Assembly: GCF_003710915.1 (NCBI RefSeq)
Contig: NZ_RHHR01000026.1
Span: 54,496-118,495 of the forward strand
Length of the DNA: 64,000 bases
DNA from: Brevibacillus invocatus
Lineage (GTDB): Bacteria > Bacillota > Bacilli > Brevibacillales > Brevibacillaceae
Direction of reading: 5' to 3'
A program made the translations under genes and the position numbers. The notes below the pieces were generated by a model. It saw nothing but the letters and a program-made list of their open reading frames with translations, was not told the origin of the DNA and made no database searches. Position 1 is the first letter of the stretch; each line of letters begins with the position of its first letter. Below, piece by piece: positions 1 to 9,778 of the stretch.

Positions 1-318
1 CGCTTTTATCTTATGAAGGGTTTCCTTTGCCAACAAAGCCAAATGTGCTGGATTGCGGTTCAAGAGCGGGTCATTGACGACATTGCTGACAATCGTTCCC
101 CGGCCTTGTCGGGAATCTACCATACCTTCTTGCTGCAATCGAAGATAAACACTGCGCACGGTATTGTAATTAATCTTGAGCTGCGCTGCCAATTCTCTCA
201 CCGTAGGCAGCTGTTCGTGCGGTGGTAAATCACCGCTACGAATAGAGGCTGCGATCTGCTGGTACAATTGCTCGTGATAGGATACGTTAGAGTCTTTCTG
301 CAAAGTAAGACGTAACAC
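1..318 (-). CDS. GntR-family transcriptional regulator, partial (3' end outside window)
   Basis: Reading leftward from a GTG at 316-318, preceded by GGAAGTGGGG, gives an open frame of 106 codons that runs off the window edge. The first 75 residues are a GntR-type winged helix: YHEQLYQQI, then LPTVRELAAQLKINYNTVRS as the recognition helix region, then a GRGTIV wing. GntR proteins bind DNA as dimers and answer to a ligand bound by a C-terminal domain; that domain is outside the window, so the subfamily cannot be named. The short spacing after the wing would suit a YtrA-type regulator, but this is a guess. Confidence 0.85.
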   Translation of the reverse strand, partial: MLRLTLQKDSNVSYHEQLYQQIAASIRSGDLPPHEQLPTVRELAAQLKINYNTVRSVYLRLQQEGMVDSRQGRGTIVSNVVNDPLLNRNPAHLALLAKETLHKIKA

Positions 319-456
319 AGATGCACCCCACTTCCATTTATTGATATTACTGTATATGAATTCGGAATAAATCGTCAATAGATCGCACAGCATGAAGCGA
401 TCAGCTAGGGATATACTAAGCCCGGCAAGAAATACCGCAAGAAGGAAGGTGACTTC

Positions 457-627
457 ATGGGCGAGCAAAGTCGTTTTCGCGAGGGTGACAAATCTCCTAA
501 AAACGGCGTTTACATGGAGATTGGTGAAACAGGCGCCAGCGTACAGGATCCAATGATCATCGAACTGGGTCGAGGTGAAAAATTTCCTGCCACCCGCAAC
601 AAAAACAGAGTCTGGACACAGAAATAA
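457..627 (+). CDS. yjzC: YjzC-like small protein
   Basis: A 56-residue protein with a good ribosome binding site (GAAGGAAGGTG) before ATG 457. The sequence starts MGEQSRFREGDKSPKNGVYM and continues with an EIGETGASV block and a FPAT-NKNRVW end, the conserved pattern of the Bacillus YjzC family. No biochemical function is established for this family. It is monocistronic, followed ten bases later by a hairpin terminator. The name rests on remembered family resemblance. Confidence 0.75.
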   Translation: MGEQSRFREGDKSPKNGVYMEIGETGASVQDPMIIELGRGEKFPATRNKNRVWTQK

Positions 628-636
628 TGAACGGAA

Positions 637-666
637 AGAACCAACCTCCTATGCGGGTTGGTTCTT
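637..666 (+). terminator. Rho-independent terminator after the YjzC-like gene
   Basis: Perfect 11-bp arms, AAGAACCAACC and GGTTGGTTCTT, around a 8-base loop. It lies between convergent genes (YjzC-like on +, the region-1.1-like gene on -), so it may serve both. Confidence 0.75.
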
Positions 667-693
667 CTCGCTCAAGTGAATAGGTGCAGAGGA

Positions 694-927
694 TCAATCA
701 TTCTCCTCTTCGCCATCCTCATCGTCGTCTTTCACATAAATGATCGTAACACCAAGGCTCTCCAGCAGCTGAAGCACTTCCCTGTTCAAATCCCGATCGA
801 GCAAAAGACCAAGGCTCTCCGCCAATTCCAACTCCTCCAGATCGCCCTTCTCAGCATCCACGATCAGCTCCATGACCTCGGTCATATCCTGTTCTTTTAA
901 TATAGCCATCATTTCGTCTCTCGTCAT
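694..927 (-). CDS. Small acidic protein resembling sigma-70 region 1.1
   Basis: A 77-residue protein. The start at 927 (MTRDEMMAILKEQ) is chosen because GAGGTG lies nine bases upstream; an ATG four codons earlier has no such site. The second half, with ELELAESLG, LNREVLQLLESLGVTIIYV and an acidic DDDEDGEEEND tail, resembles the small helical region 1.1 of primary sigma factors, but no other sigma domain is attached. Region 1.1 in sigma factors keeps free sigma off DNA; whether a stand-alone copy does anything similar is unknown. It is divergent from the DUF309 gene, with about 86 bp between starts. Confidence 0.65.
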   Translation of the reverse strand: MTRDEMMAILKEQDMTEVMELIVDAEKGDLEELELAESLGLLLDRDLNREVLQLLESLGVTIIYVKDDDEDGEEEND

Positions 928-1013
928 CGTATCTCGCACCTCGTTTTCAGCTGTCTATCCATTATAATAGTATATAAGTGAACCGTTGAAAACCAAGCAG
1001 TGAGGTGATTTCG

Positions 1014-1550
1014 ATGTATCCTCAACCGTATCTGGACTATCTTGTTTTGTTCCATGCGGAGCGTGATTATTTTGAATGCCATGAAATTCTGGAAGAATAT
1101 TGGAAAAGCGCACCACCAGCAGAGCGCAAACTCATCTGGGTGGGCTTGATTCAAATCGCAGTTGGCCTTTATCACCAGCGACGCGGCAATCAGGCCGGCG
1201 CATTGAAAATGATCGGCAATGCGGTTAAGCTGGTACGGCAGCATCAGTCGGAACTACAGGAGCTTGGTTTGGATGCTCCTGCACTAATCGCTAGGCTCGA
1301 AAAGCGTCTCGACGATCTGAACAAAGGGGTTCCCTACGTCAGTCTGGATTTACCTATGATTGCCCCTGACTTGCTCGAGGCATACAAGCAGGCGTGCATC
1401 TCCCAAAACCTTACTCCGTATCGACCCAGCGACATGGCGAATTCCTATTTGCTGAACAAGCACACCCTGCGGGATCGGCAGGACGTCATCGAAGAACGGA
1501 TGCGCCAGTTAAAGCACCGGCAGGCGCAACGCAACAGCCAAGCCACGTAA
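1014..1550 (+). CDS. DUF309 domain protein
   Basis: A 178-residue protein. ATG 1014 is placed correctly after AGTGAGGTGA; an in-frame GTG at 1005 lies inside that site. Residues about 10-75 carry the DUF309 pattern: LVLFHAERDYFECHEILEEYW, then KLIWVGLIQIAVGLYHQRRGN, a helical bundle seen in many Bacillales proteins of unknown function. The rest is charged, ends in KHRQAQRNSQAT and has no recognised domain. A terminator follows about 30 bp downstream. Confidence 0.85.
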   Translation: MYPQPYLDYLVLFHAERDYFECHEILEEYWKSAPPAERKLIWVGLIQIAVGLYHQRRGNQAGALKMIGNAVKLVRQHQSELQELGLDAPALIARLEKRLDDLNKGVPYVSLDLPMIAPDLLEAYKQACISQNLTPYRPSDMANSYLLNKHTLRDRQDVIEERMRQLKHRQAQRNSQAT

Positions 1551-1582
1551 GCGATCACAACTGCCATTCAGCAAGCACAAAA

Positions 1583-1622
1583 AAGCCGATATTCCCACGC
1601 ACTGCGGGAAGTATCGGCTTTT
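1583..1622 (+). terminator. Strong bidirectional terminator between DUF309 and CPBP genes
   Basis: Stem AAGCCGATA-TTCCC ... GGGAA-TATCGGCTT, flanked by A-rich sequence on the left and T-rich on the right. The neighbouring genes converge on it. Confidence 0.8.
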
Positions 1623-1666
1623 CATACTGCCAAAGCTGCACCCTCGCTTGATGGCTTACGACAACT

Positions 1667-2350
1667 TTAACGGTAGACCCACAAAATCACGCCAGCCACG
1701 AGCCCAACATCCGCCAGCATATGACTGAGCCATGTCGGATATACAGAAGGAAACAGCCCTTTCATCCAGGACCAGAGGACACCTACTCCAAAGACCAGCA
1801 GCGTCATCAGGCTGCCCCATAGAACACCAAACAGCACGGAAGTAATGATCAGATGGTAGAGAGAAAAAAAGAAGCTGGTTAAAAGAATTGCAGCCGGAAA
1901 AGTCATCACGTGCAGCAAACGCTGCAGGACAAATCCTCTCCACAGTAATTCCTCCAGCAGAGAGTTGATCACCACCAGATAGATGGAGAACCACCAAATC
2001 CACTGAGCATCCAGCCCCCAGTGTTCGAGAACCGACCGGATGTCTTCCGCTCTGCCCGGTGTTTGCAGTAAAAGCCAAATCCCCGCTAGCCCACCGATCA
2101 TGAGCATAGCCCCTAGAACAAGTCCAAAGCGGGTGCCTCTTCGCTCATAATGCCCCCAAGCCTGCTGCCAGCTGGACCGCAAGCTCCCTTCCCACCAGCC
2201 ATGTAACAGCGGTATTCCCAGACAGACCAACAAGTGAAAAGAGACAAATGTCACAAACAGGCTTTGCCGCTCCACCAAACCATAAAAAATTGCCAAGGTA
2301 GCAGCAAAGCCGTACCCGATCAGCAACAGTAACGACCGTTTTCGCGACAT
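1667..2350 (-). CDS. CPBP-family intramembrane glutamic endopeptidase
   Basis: A 227-residue polytopic membrane protein. The start at 2350 (MSRKRSLLLL) follows AAAGGAG; the open frame extends 33 codons further upstream without a site. About eight hydrophobic segments are visible. The CPBP/Abi motif is present: LLEELLWRGFVLQRLL (the EExxxR motif), then SLYHLI and WLSHMLADVGLVAG, supplying the conserved histidines. Members cleave membrane-bound substrates: Rce1-type CaaX processing in eukaryotes, and bacteriocin immunity or stress signalling in bacteria. Substrate unknown here. A second family member lies at 59096-59857. Confidence 0.85.
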   Translation of the reverse strand: MSRKRSLLLLIGYGFAATLAIFYGLVERQSLFVTFVSFHLLVCLGIPLLHGWWEGSLRSSWQQAWGHYERRGTRFGLVLGAMLMIGGLAGIWLLLQTPGRAEDIRSVLEHWGLDAQWIWWFSIYLVVINSLLEELLWRGFVLQRLLHVMTFPAAILLTSFFFSLYHLIITSVLFGVLWGSLMTLLVFGVGVLWSWMKGLFPSVYPTWLSHMLADVGLVAGVILWVYR

Positions 2351-2534
2351 CTGGATGAACTCCTTTATAGCGTTATGGTCGTGAATGTATAAAGCTAGCT
2401 TGTCCAAACTCCAGAGAATATAAGCTACTTCCGACGAGTATATAACCATCTGCCATGAATATACAAAATTTTGGGCAAGTGCTATACTTTACTCTACCAT
2501 CTAGCAAAAAAATTTTGATTAGGAGTGGCCCTCT

Positions 2535-3740
2535 ATGTTGTGGCGAAACCGAACGTTTCTTCTGCTGATGACCGGAGAAGTCATTGCAGGGGCGGGCATG
2601 TGGATTTTTATCATTGCCAATCTGCAGTTTATGTCGGCTCTGATTCCTTCTGATACGTTAAAAGCCTTGGTTCTCATGAGCGGACTCTCCGTCAGCATCC
2701 TGCTTTCCCCAAAGGCAGGCGTTGTGATTGACACTTACGACAAGCGAAAGGTACTGATCTTCTCCAGCTTGGTGCGCTGTATCAGCCCAATTCTGATGAT
2801 GCCTGCGATCGCTTATGATTCGCTGGTCTGGATGATCGTCGCCCTGATCGTCATGCAAGGCTCTGCGGCCTTTTACTTCCCCACCCTGCAAGCATCCCTG
2901 CCTGCGATCCTGTCCAAGGATGAATTGCTGAAAGCCAACAGTGCTTACCTGAATATTTCTACACTCTCACGCATTTTTGGTACGGCTGCTGGCGGTATTC
3001 TGGTCGCAGCGCTGTCTTTGTCCCAGCTCTACCTGTTCTCCTTTGCGGCTTATGCTGCACTGGCTATCGTCACCCTGTTTGTGCAGATTCCTCATGTACA
3101 GTTGCATCAAAATAGGGAAAAAATCGAATTCCGCGAAGTACTGACAGCAAGTCGCAGAGATCCTGCCATCTTTGTAGGATTGATAAACAATGGCTTAATT
3201 ACGCTATTCCTGGGCGGGGTTAATCTGATGATCCTGAACTTTAGCACCATCCAAGGCGAGCCGCAGCTTATGGGATGGGTTTTCGCCGCAGAAGGAATTA
3301 GCATTCTGATTGGCGGACTGCTGGCCAAACGCTGGATTGGCGGCCGCAACCTAGTGGCCTCGTCGACACTGATGCTGTTTTTCTTTGCCATCTCGCAGTT
3401 CGGCATGACCTTTGTAGCGAGCAAACTCATGGTGCTGGGATCCTTCGCTCTCTTTGGCTTCATCGTCGCCTTTTTCTTCCCGGTGACCACGACCATTTTC
3501 CAGAAGCGACTGCCGCAAAATCAGCACGGCCGGTTCTTCTCTTTTAAAAGCATGCTCGACCGCAGCTTTTTCTTTATCGCGCTGGCGATTACCGGTGCCT
3601 CACTCGATCTATTGGGGTTAAGCAATTACTTGATATGTCTCGGCACCCTTACCTTGCTCTCAGGCATCTTTACGTACTCCTACAGCAAAAAGCACAAGCT
3701 GGACGTACGTGCCAGCGATGAAAGCCCTGCAGCAGCGTAG
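2535..3740 (+). CDS. MFS transporter, macrolide-efflux (MFS_3-like) type
   Basis: A 401-residue protein beginning MLWRNRTFLLLMTGE after AGGAGTGG. Ten to twelve hydrophobic segments are visible. The motif VVIDTYDKRKVLIFSSL between helices 2 and 3 corresponds to the MFS D-R-x-x-R loop. The overall pattern fits drug exporters of the MefA / enterobactin-exporter type, which expel substrates by proton antiport. Substrate cannot be read from the sequence. It is divergent from the CPBP protease gene and not obviously in an operon with ccdC, which has its own promoter-like sequence. Confidence 0.85.
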   Translation: MLWRNRTFLLLMTGEVIAGAGMWIFIIANLQFMSALIPSDTLKALVLMSGLSVSILLSPKAGVVIDTYDKRKVLIFSSLVRCISPILMMPAIAYDSLVWMIVALIVMQGSAAFYFPTLQASLPAILSKDELLKANSAYLNISTLSRIFGTAAGGILVAALSLSQLYLFSFAAYAALAIVTLFVQIPHVQLHQNREKIEFREVLTASRRDPAIFVGLINNGLITLFLGGVNLMILNFSTIQGEPQLMGWVFAAEGISILIGGLLAKRWIGGRNLVASSTLMLFFFAISQFGMTFVASKLMVLGSFALFGFIVAFFFPVTTTIFQKRLPQNQHGRFFSFKSMLDRSFFFIALAITGASLDLLGLSNYLICLGTLTLLSGIFTYSYSKKHKLDVRASDESPAAA

Positions 3741-3760
3741 CCAGCAAGATGTTACAAAGT

Positions 3761-3799
3761 GTAGACAACTGCAACGATTTCCGTACAAACTTTGTCTAC
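3761..3799. promoter_or_regulatory. Inverted repeat overlapping a putative ccdC promoter
   Basis: Arms GTAGACAA and TTGTCTAC are separated by 23 bases. The right arm overlaps a promoter-like TTGTCT (3792-3797) - 18 bp - TACACT (3816-3821) ahead of ccdC. The position suits an operator, but no regulator is known. Confidence 0.35.
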
Positions 3800-3856
3800 C
3801 TTCCCCGTGATGGTGTACACTAAAATCATCATGTTTGCCTACTGGAGGAACACATC

Positions 3857-4336
3857 ATGGAGACTTTATCATCATCTACACTCGGCCTGCTCATACCGAT
3901 CATTTTGGCCGTCTTCGTGATCTTCTTACGGATGAAAAGAGCAAAGAGGCCTGTCTCTGCAAAAAGCATTATTTTGCCACCGTTTTTTATGGCTACCGGC
4001 TTTGCCATGTTCTTATTTCCGGGAACCTTGACGTCACCGGCTATCGATCTCACCGCGTTCTTGGCTGGAATTGTGCTGTCCATCCCCCTGATCCTGACCT
4101 CCCGCTTTGAGATCGTGGGGGAAGATATTTATCTCAAGCCATCGAAAGCCCTGTTCTTTATTCTTGGGGGCTTGCTGGTGGTGCGGCTCATCGTCAAGCT
4201 ATTGATCAACGACTCCTTCACAGCTCTGCAAACCGCTGGACTGTTTTTTCTGTTGGCTTTTGGCATGCTGGCTACATGGCGGGTTGCGATGCTCTACATG
4301 TACCGCCAAGTTACCAAGAAAGCCCTCCGCACGTAA
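3857..4336 (+). CDS. ccdC: CcdC-family membrane protein
   Basis: A 159-residue membrane protein, with GGAGG just before ATG 3857. Four or five hydrophobic segments follow the opening METLSSSTLGLLIPIILAVF. The blocks KRPVSAKSIILPPFFM and FEIVGEDIYLKPSKALFFIL match the DUF1453/CcdC family. In Bacillus subtilis ccdC sits beside ccdA, and the B. subtilis gene was found dispensable for cytochrome c maturation, so the family's job is open. Here it stands alone. A terminator follows 16 bp downstream. Confidence 0.8.
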   Translation: METLSSSTLGLLIPIILAVFVIFLRMKRAKRPVSAKSIILPPFFMATGFAMFLFPGTLTSPAIDLTAFLAGIVLSIPLILTSRFEIVGEDIYLKPSKALFFILGGLLVVRLIVKLLINDSFTALQTAGLFFLLAFGMLATWRVAMLYMYRQVTKKALRT

Positions 4337-4352
4337 AACAATGATCGAACTG

Positions 4353-4397
4353 AAAAAAAGCAGGAGCCTTCTCTCGCAAGATGGCCCTGCTTTTTTC
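4353..4397 (+). terminator. Terminator after ccdC
   Basis: GCAGG-GCC pairs with GGC-CCTGC, followed by TTTTTT on the plus strand. An A-tract on the left also allows use by the convergent gene. Confidence 0.75.
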
Positions 4398-4409
4398 GTA
4401 TAAGTGTCT

Positions 4410-5249
4410 TTATGCTTTTTTTGCTTTATGGTGTCCTGCTTCATTAATAGTGAAATAGCTTCCTCCATACAGGTACAGAGCCATGTTGTCCTTCATTCCC
4501 GCCATTCTCGCAAAGAATGGCCGCTCCCCTTTCGTTTCCAGAGCTTGCTTGGTTAGGCCCATTCCCTTCGGCTGGCACAAGGTCACATTCCCGCCAGAGA
4601 GTGTGAACGTTTGGCAATCAGCTGCTATTTGCCCGTCGGCGTAGGAAGCGCCTGCCTTCCACCCAAACCAGCGCTCCCATAGCTGTACCGTTTCTTCCAG
4701 ATGACGGACAGCGTACCCGACCTCCAACAGTCTTTCGGCACCATTGGAATGCTCCGCAATGATTCCTCTCGATTGCAAATCGTGTAGACGCTCCTCGTCG
4801 CTTTGTTCCCATTGGATAAAAAAAGGCAGACGCAATCGACTGTCAGGATCTTTTGCAAACAGCATGCGCCAGGCGATTCTGGTTCCGTCTTCTCTCATAC
4901 GACTTCCCGGCAAGGGTCCAATGACCTCCAGCCCCAGCACGCGAAAACGGTCTGCCCATTGTTCTATTTCGCTCGTGCGTATCGCGATTTGTCCCATTCC
5001 TTCACCCAAGGCATTTTCTTGGACGAGTTGAACAATCAAGGGATTGTCACATTGAACGGCGATCTCAGCGTCCTGAACAGCCAAAAATTCCATATACGAG
5101 AGTCCAAAGTAACAGACACTGTTCCACGTCCCCCAATGCGTATGACGCCCACCCGGCATCGTGTGAAAGCCTGCCTGACGAAAAGCGGACGTCGCTTCTT
5201 CAGGTGCGCGATGTAGAAAATGTACCAAGTGATCAAATGCAGCATGCAT
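4410..5249 (-). CDS. Glyoxalase-like (VOC superfamily) protein
   Basis: A 279-residue protein. ATG 5249 follows AGAGGTG. The N-terminal block MHAAFDHLVHFLHRAPEE, GGRHTHWGTWNSVCYFG and YMEFLAVQD is the pattern of the Glyoxalase_3-like family: the histidines and the glutamate of YMEFL are the usual metal ligands of the vicinal-oxygen-chelate fold. A second half-module follows (VRHLEETVQLWERWFG onward). These proteins are mostly uncharacterised and may be lyases, isomerases or dioxygenases on small molecules. Monocistronic. Confidence 0.75.
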   Translation of the reverse strand: MHAAFDHLVHFLHRAPEEATSAFRQAGFHTMPGGRHTHWGTWNSVCYFGLSYMEFLAVQDAEIAVQCDNPLIVQLVQENALGEGMGQIAIRTSEIEQWADRFRVLGLEVIGPLPGSRMREDGTRIAWRMLFAKDPDSRLRLPFFIQWEQSDEERLHDLQSRGIIAEHSNGAERLLEVGYAVRHLEETVQLWERWFGWKAGASYADGQIAADCQTFTLSGGNVTLCQPKGMGLTKQALETKGERPFFARMAGMKDNMALYLYGGSYFTINEAGHHKAKKA

Positions 5250-5366
5250 CTTTTTGCACCTCTTTTACTATCATGTATAGGTTGACTGAACTGGCTCCAC
5301 GCCCTGCACTTTTGTTATAATGAATGGATGTTTCCATATCAATCAGAGAGTTCAAGGGAGGGTGGA

Positions 5367-6533
5367 ATGAATCAGACGCGGACACACCGGGTAAAAACAC
5401 AGCGCAGAAAAAAACGGAAAATGTGGATCAGGGCAACTGTGCAAACGTTTCTTTTCTGTTTGTTAGCCGTACTTGCAATCGGCGTGTATCAGTTTGCAAA
5501 CTCCTTTTCATCTGATTCAGGCTCAGACAGCAGATTTCCCCTGACGCAGCCTGACAACCAACATACAGAGCAGGAGCCGCACCAGGAGCCCCATATACAT
5601 CTCACATTCGCCGGCGATGTCATCATGGCAGGAAATGTAGAGAAGATGTTGATCGAAAAAGGCTATGATTACCCTTATACGGAGCTAAAAGATCTGTTCT
5701 TGCAAGACGATTACACCATCGCGAATCTGGAAACTCCCGTAACCACTCGCGGAACCCCGCCAATCAACAAAGCGTTTGTCTACAAGTCGCCTCCCGCAGC
5801 ACTTCCCGCTCTCAAGGCTGCCGGAATCGATGCAGTCAATCTTGCGAATAATCACTCGATGGATCAAGGCGTCGAAGGTCTGCTCGACACCTTTGCCTCA
5901 TTGGATGAGAACCAGATCGAATACGTGGGAGCGGGAGTCGATAGCGCTCGCGCCTATGCTCCGGTATACGTTGAAAAAAACGGCATCCGAGTCGCGATCT
6001 TCGGATTTAGCCGCGTTATTCCGGAGGTCAGCTGGTATGCGGGCAAAAACAAACCAGGTGTCGCAGCTACTTACGATCCTACGCAGGCGATACAAGCGAT
6101 CCAGGAAGCGCGTCCGAAGGCGGATCTGATCGTGGTCATCCCTCACTGGGGCGAGGAGAGAAAAGACTTTCCTCTCGATAATCAGAAAGAACTGGCACGT
6201 GCTTACATAGACGCTGGCGCCGACCTGATCGTAGGCGGTCACCCTCATGTCATTCAAGGACTGGAGCAGTACAAGGATAAATGGATCGCCTATAGCCTCG
6301 GCAATTTCATATTCACCCGCTCCACGGAACCCCGAACGTGGGAAAGCATTGCCCTTCAAGCGAGCTGTACCAAAACGGGCAAATGCGAGCTTAGGGCCAT
6401 TCCGTTTCATGCCGAGCTTGCACGTGCCGTACCCATGAATGAAGCGGATGGAGCTGCTCTGTTAAACCGTCTGCAATCGATATCTACGGATGTGCAGATC
6501 GATGCTGATGGCAACATTTCCAATGTGAAATAA
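5367..6533 (+). CDS. CapA-family (PgsA-like) membrane-anchored metallophosphatase-fold protein
   Basis: A 388-residue protein. ATG 5367 (MNQTRTHRVKTQRR) follows AAGGGAGGG; an upstream in-frame ATG lacks a site. A basic N-terminus and one membrane segment (about residues 20-40) are followed by an extracellular PGA_cap domain: LTFAGDVIMAGN, IANLETPVTT, NLANNHSMDQG, VIPHWGEE and GGHPHVIQGLE are the metal-site motifs of the calcineurin-like fold. The family includes CapA/PgsA, needed for poly-gamma-glutamate polymer handling. No capBC genes are nearby, so a role in polyglutamate is not supported; it may act on other wall or exopolymer material. A TATAAT at 5316-5321 may be its -10. Confidence 0.85.
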   Translation: MNQTRTHRVKTQRRKKRKMWIRATVQTFLFCLLAVLAIGVYQFANSFSSDSGSDSRFPLTQPDNQHTEQEPHQEPHIHLTFAGDVIMAGNVEKMLIEKGYDYPYTELKDLFLQDDYTIANLETPVTTRGTPPINKAFVYKSPPAALPALKAAGIDAVNLANNHSMDQGVEGLLDTFASLDENQIEYVGAGVDSARAYAPVYVEKNGIRVAIFGFSRVIPEVSWYAGKNKPGVAATYDPTQAIQAIQEARPKADLIVVIPHWGEERKDFPLDNQKELARAYIDAGADLIVGGHPHVIQGLEQYKDKWIAYSLGNFIFTRSTEPRTWESIALQASCTKTGKCELRAIPFHAELARAVPMNEADGAALLNRLQSISTDVQIDADGNISNVK

Positions 6534-6545
6534 ATCGAAAATCTC

Positions 6546-6582
6546 GCCAAACCCACTGAGATGCATAGAGGGTTTGGCTTTT

Positions 6583-6584
<2 letters not shown>
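6546..6584 (+). terminator. Terminator after the capA-like gene
   Basis: Perfect arms GCCAAACCC and GGGTTTGGC followed by TTTTTT. Its T-tract overlaps the stop codon of glpK, which converges from the other strand. Confidence 0.8.
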
Positions 6585-8112
<1,528 letters not shown>

Positions 8113-8203
8113 CTAATGAACCCGTGTTGAAAAATACGGTTCTCTACCTACTTATTTGTGATCGGGTAATTGATCCCTCTTTTTTAAACATGCTCAATCA
8201 AGC

Positions 8204-8252
8204 AGAAAAGGCATCGCCAACAATCGTGTCAAGATCGTCAATCATGCCTTCT
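8204..8252 (-). terminator. Possible terminator after the cyclase gene
   Basis: On the minus strand AAGAAGGCAT ... ATGCCTTTTCT forms a long imperfect stem with internal GATTG/CAATC-type pairing. The T-run is short, so efficiency is uncertain. Confidence 0.45.
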
Positions 8253-8280
8253 TACGTCCAGCGTCTGGCTGAACATCTAT

Positions 8281-8910
8281 CTACGAATCAGTAACTGCCA
8301 AGCCTTCAAAGAGCAATACCCGTGCAGGAGCCGCATCTGTTCCCAGCAGCTTCAACGGTGCCGCCACCAGAAAATACTCGCCTTGCTCGACCTCCTGCAA
8401 GCGCAGTCCCTCAATCACGATGATCTCAGCAGCGAACAGCGTCTTATGTGTGGGATGCCCTTCCTGGCTGCGTTCAATTCCGAGCGCATCCGTACCTACC
8501 CCGCGAACACCCAAAGAAGCAAGGTACTCTGCACCGTCATGGGCTAAGTACACAAATTCGAACGAGAATTCCTCCGAGAACGAATTTTTCGTTTTGAATA
8601 GCAAAAAATCGCCCTTTTCAATAGCGAACCGCTCGAGATCAGCTTGAGTGATCCTGTCGTCAACGTCTGTCAAGTCCAGCACCTTGCAGGCGCCTACCAG
8701 CTTTTCCAGTGGAATCGTCTCAAATGTCTCCCCATCTACGACCATATGCAATGGAGCATCGACGTGAGTACCCGTATGTACATCCAGCTCGATCCGAGAT
8801 TCGGTCACATACCCGTTCGTCTGCGGTCTGATCTTGGGCTGCTTCTCCGGTTTATTCTTATACACCGTCATGCCTTCAAAAATCGCACCAGTGACATCAT
8901 ACATTCTCAC
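8281..8910 (-). CDS. Cyclase-family metal-dependent hydrolase (kynurenine-formamidase fold)
   Basis: A 209-residue protein. The start is GTG 8910, eight bases after AGGAGG. The cyclase-family motif HTGTHVDAPLHMV (residues about 45-57) supplies the metal-binding histidines and aspartate, and LGVRGVGTDALGIERS matches the second conserved block. Members open amides or lactones, as in arylformamidase and isatin hydrolase. It is less like KynB than the paralogue at 13989-14615, so its substrate is open. It is the last gene of a zwf-gnd-oxidoreductase-cyclase run on the minus strand. Confidence 0.8.
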   Translation of the reverse strand: MRMYDVTGAIFEGMTVYKNKPEKQPKIRPQTNGYVTESRIELDVHTGTHVDAPLHMVVDGETFETIPLEKLVGACKVLDLTDVDDRITQADLERFAIEKGDFLLFKTKNSFSEEFSFEFVYLAHDGAEYLASLGVRGVGTDALGIERSQEGHPTHKTLFAAEIIVIEGLRLQEVEQGEYFLVAAPLKLLGTDAAPARVLLFEGLAVTDS

Positions 8911-8941
8911 TTGCCATACCTCCTGTTATTCGTCGCTCTGT

Positions 8942-9739
8942 TCATGAATCACGTGACTGATCGGCAGGAAAGCAAAGACCGATCTGTTTTCGCGCTTCGT
9001 CCATGATCTCCATCGCAATCATGGAATGAAGGTGAGAATTCGTAGGTGATTCCCGTTTCCCTGCTTGGCACAGTTCCATGAAGGCACGGATTTCATAATG
9101 CATGATCTGAGGCGTTTGTGGCACGGACAGATCTTCAACACGTCCGTCCCGATAGCGGATCTCTACCTTTTGCGGACGGTTGATTTTATCGATGATCATG
9201 GTGGCGTCCTCGCCCTGGATTTCGGCAGGCAAATAGGAGGTGGTTATTTTGGAGAACATGACTTGCGCTTCACAATCAGGATATCGCAGCAAGATGCTCC
9301 CCTGCCCGTCGACACCAGACTCAAGCAGGATGGCTTCTGCCTGGATACGCTCGGGCTTTCCCATCAATACGACGAGCGGATAAATACAGTAGATGCCAAT
9401 ATCCATCAAGGCACCATTCGAAAACTGTGGATCGAAGGCATTCGACATTTGACCTTCCTTGTACGCATCATAGCGGGAGGAATACTGGCAATTGCTGGCG
9501 AAGTAGCGGCGAATCCTGCCCAGCTTGTGCATGTTCGCTTGGATGACACCAAAGTTAGGTGCAAAGGTGGATTTTACAGCCTCCATTAGCAAAACGTCAT
9601 TTCTCTTGGCTGCTTCCAGCATTTGCTTGACTTCCTCCGCATGGGACGCGAACGGCTTTTCACACAGGACGTGCATGCCTTGATTCATGCAGGTAATCGC
9701 TTCGGTTATCCAATTGGTGCCGACTACGCCAAACCTCAC
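8942..9739 (-). CDS. Gfo/Idh/MocA-family oxidoreductase with an internal in-frame deletion
   Basis: A 265-residue frame starting at GTG 9739 after AAGGGGGC. It opens MRFGVVGTNWITEA, the first strand and nucleotide loop of this family, then jumps directly to ITCMNQGMHVLCEKPFAS, which in family members lies some 75-80 residues later at the end of the Rossmann domain. The C-terminal domain is intact: FSNGALMDIGIYCIYPLVVL and EIQGEDATMIIDKINRP. Full-length relatives are about 330-345 residues. The missing piece forms most of the NAD(P)-binding fold, so oxidoreductase activity is doubtful. The frame is otherwise clean, so this is either a recent deletion or a sequencing or assembly error. Confidence 0.75.
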   Translation of the reverse strand: MRFGVVGTNWITEAITCMNQGMHVLCEKPFASHAEEVKQMLEAAKRNDVLLMEAVKSTFAPNFGVIQANMHKLGRIRRYFASNCQYSSRYDAYKEGQMSNAFDPQFSNGALMDIGIYCIYPLVVLMGKPERIQAEAILLESGVDGQGSILLRYPDCEAQVMFSKITTSYLPAEIQGEDATMIIDKINRPQKVEIRYRDGRVEDLSVPQTPQIMHYEIRAFMELCQAGKRESPTNSHLHSMIAMEIMDEARKQIGLCFPADQSRDS

Positions 9740-9778
9740 ACTCGCAGCCCCCTTTTCGCCAATACGTTCTGCCTTATT

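Noticed and set aside
5367..6533. Poly-gamma-glutamate capsule locus
   Set aside because: Only the CapA-like protein is present; no capB/pgsB or capC/pgsC synthetase genes are adjacent.
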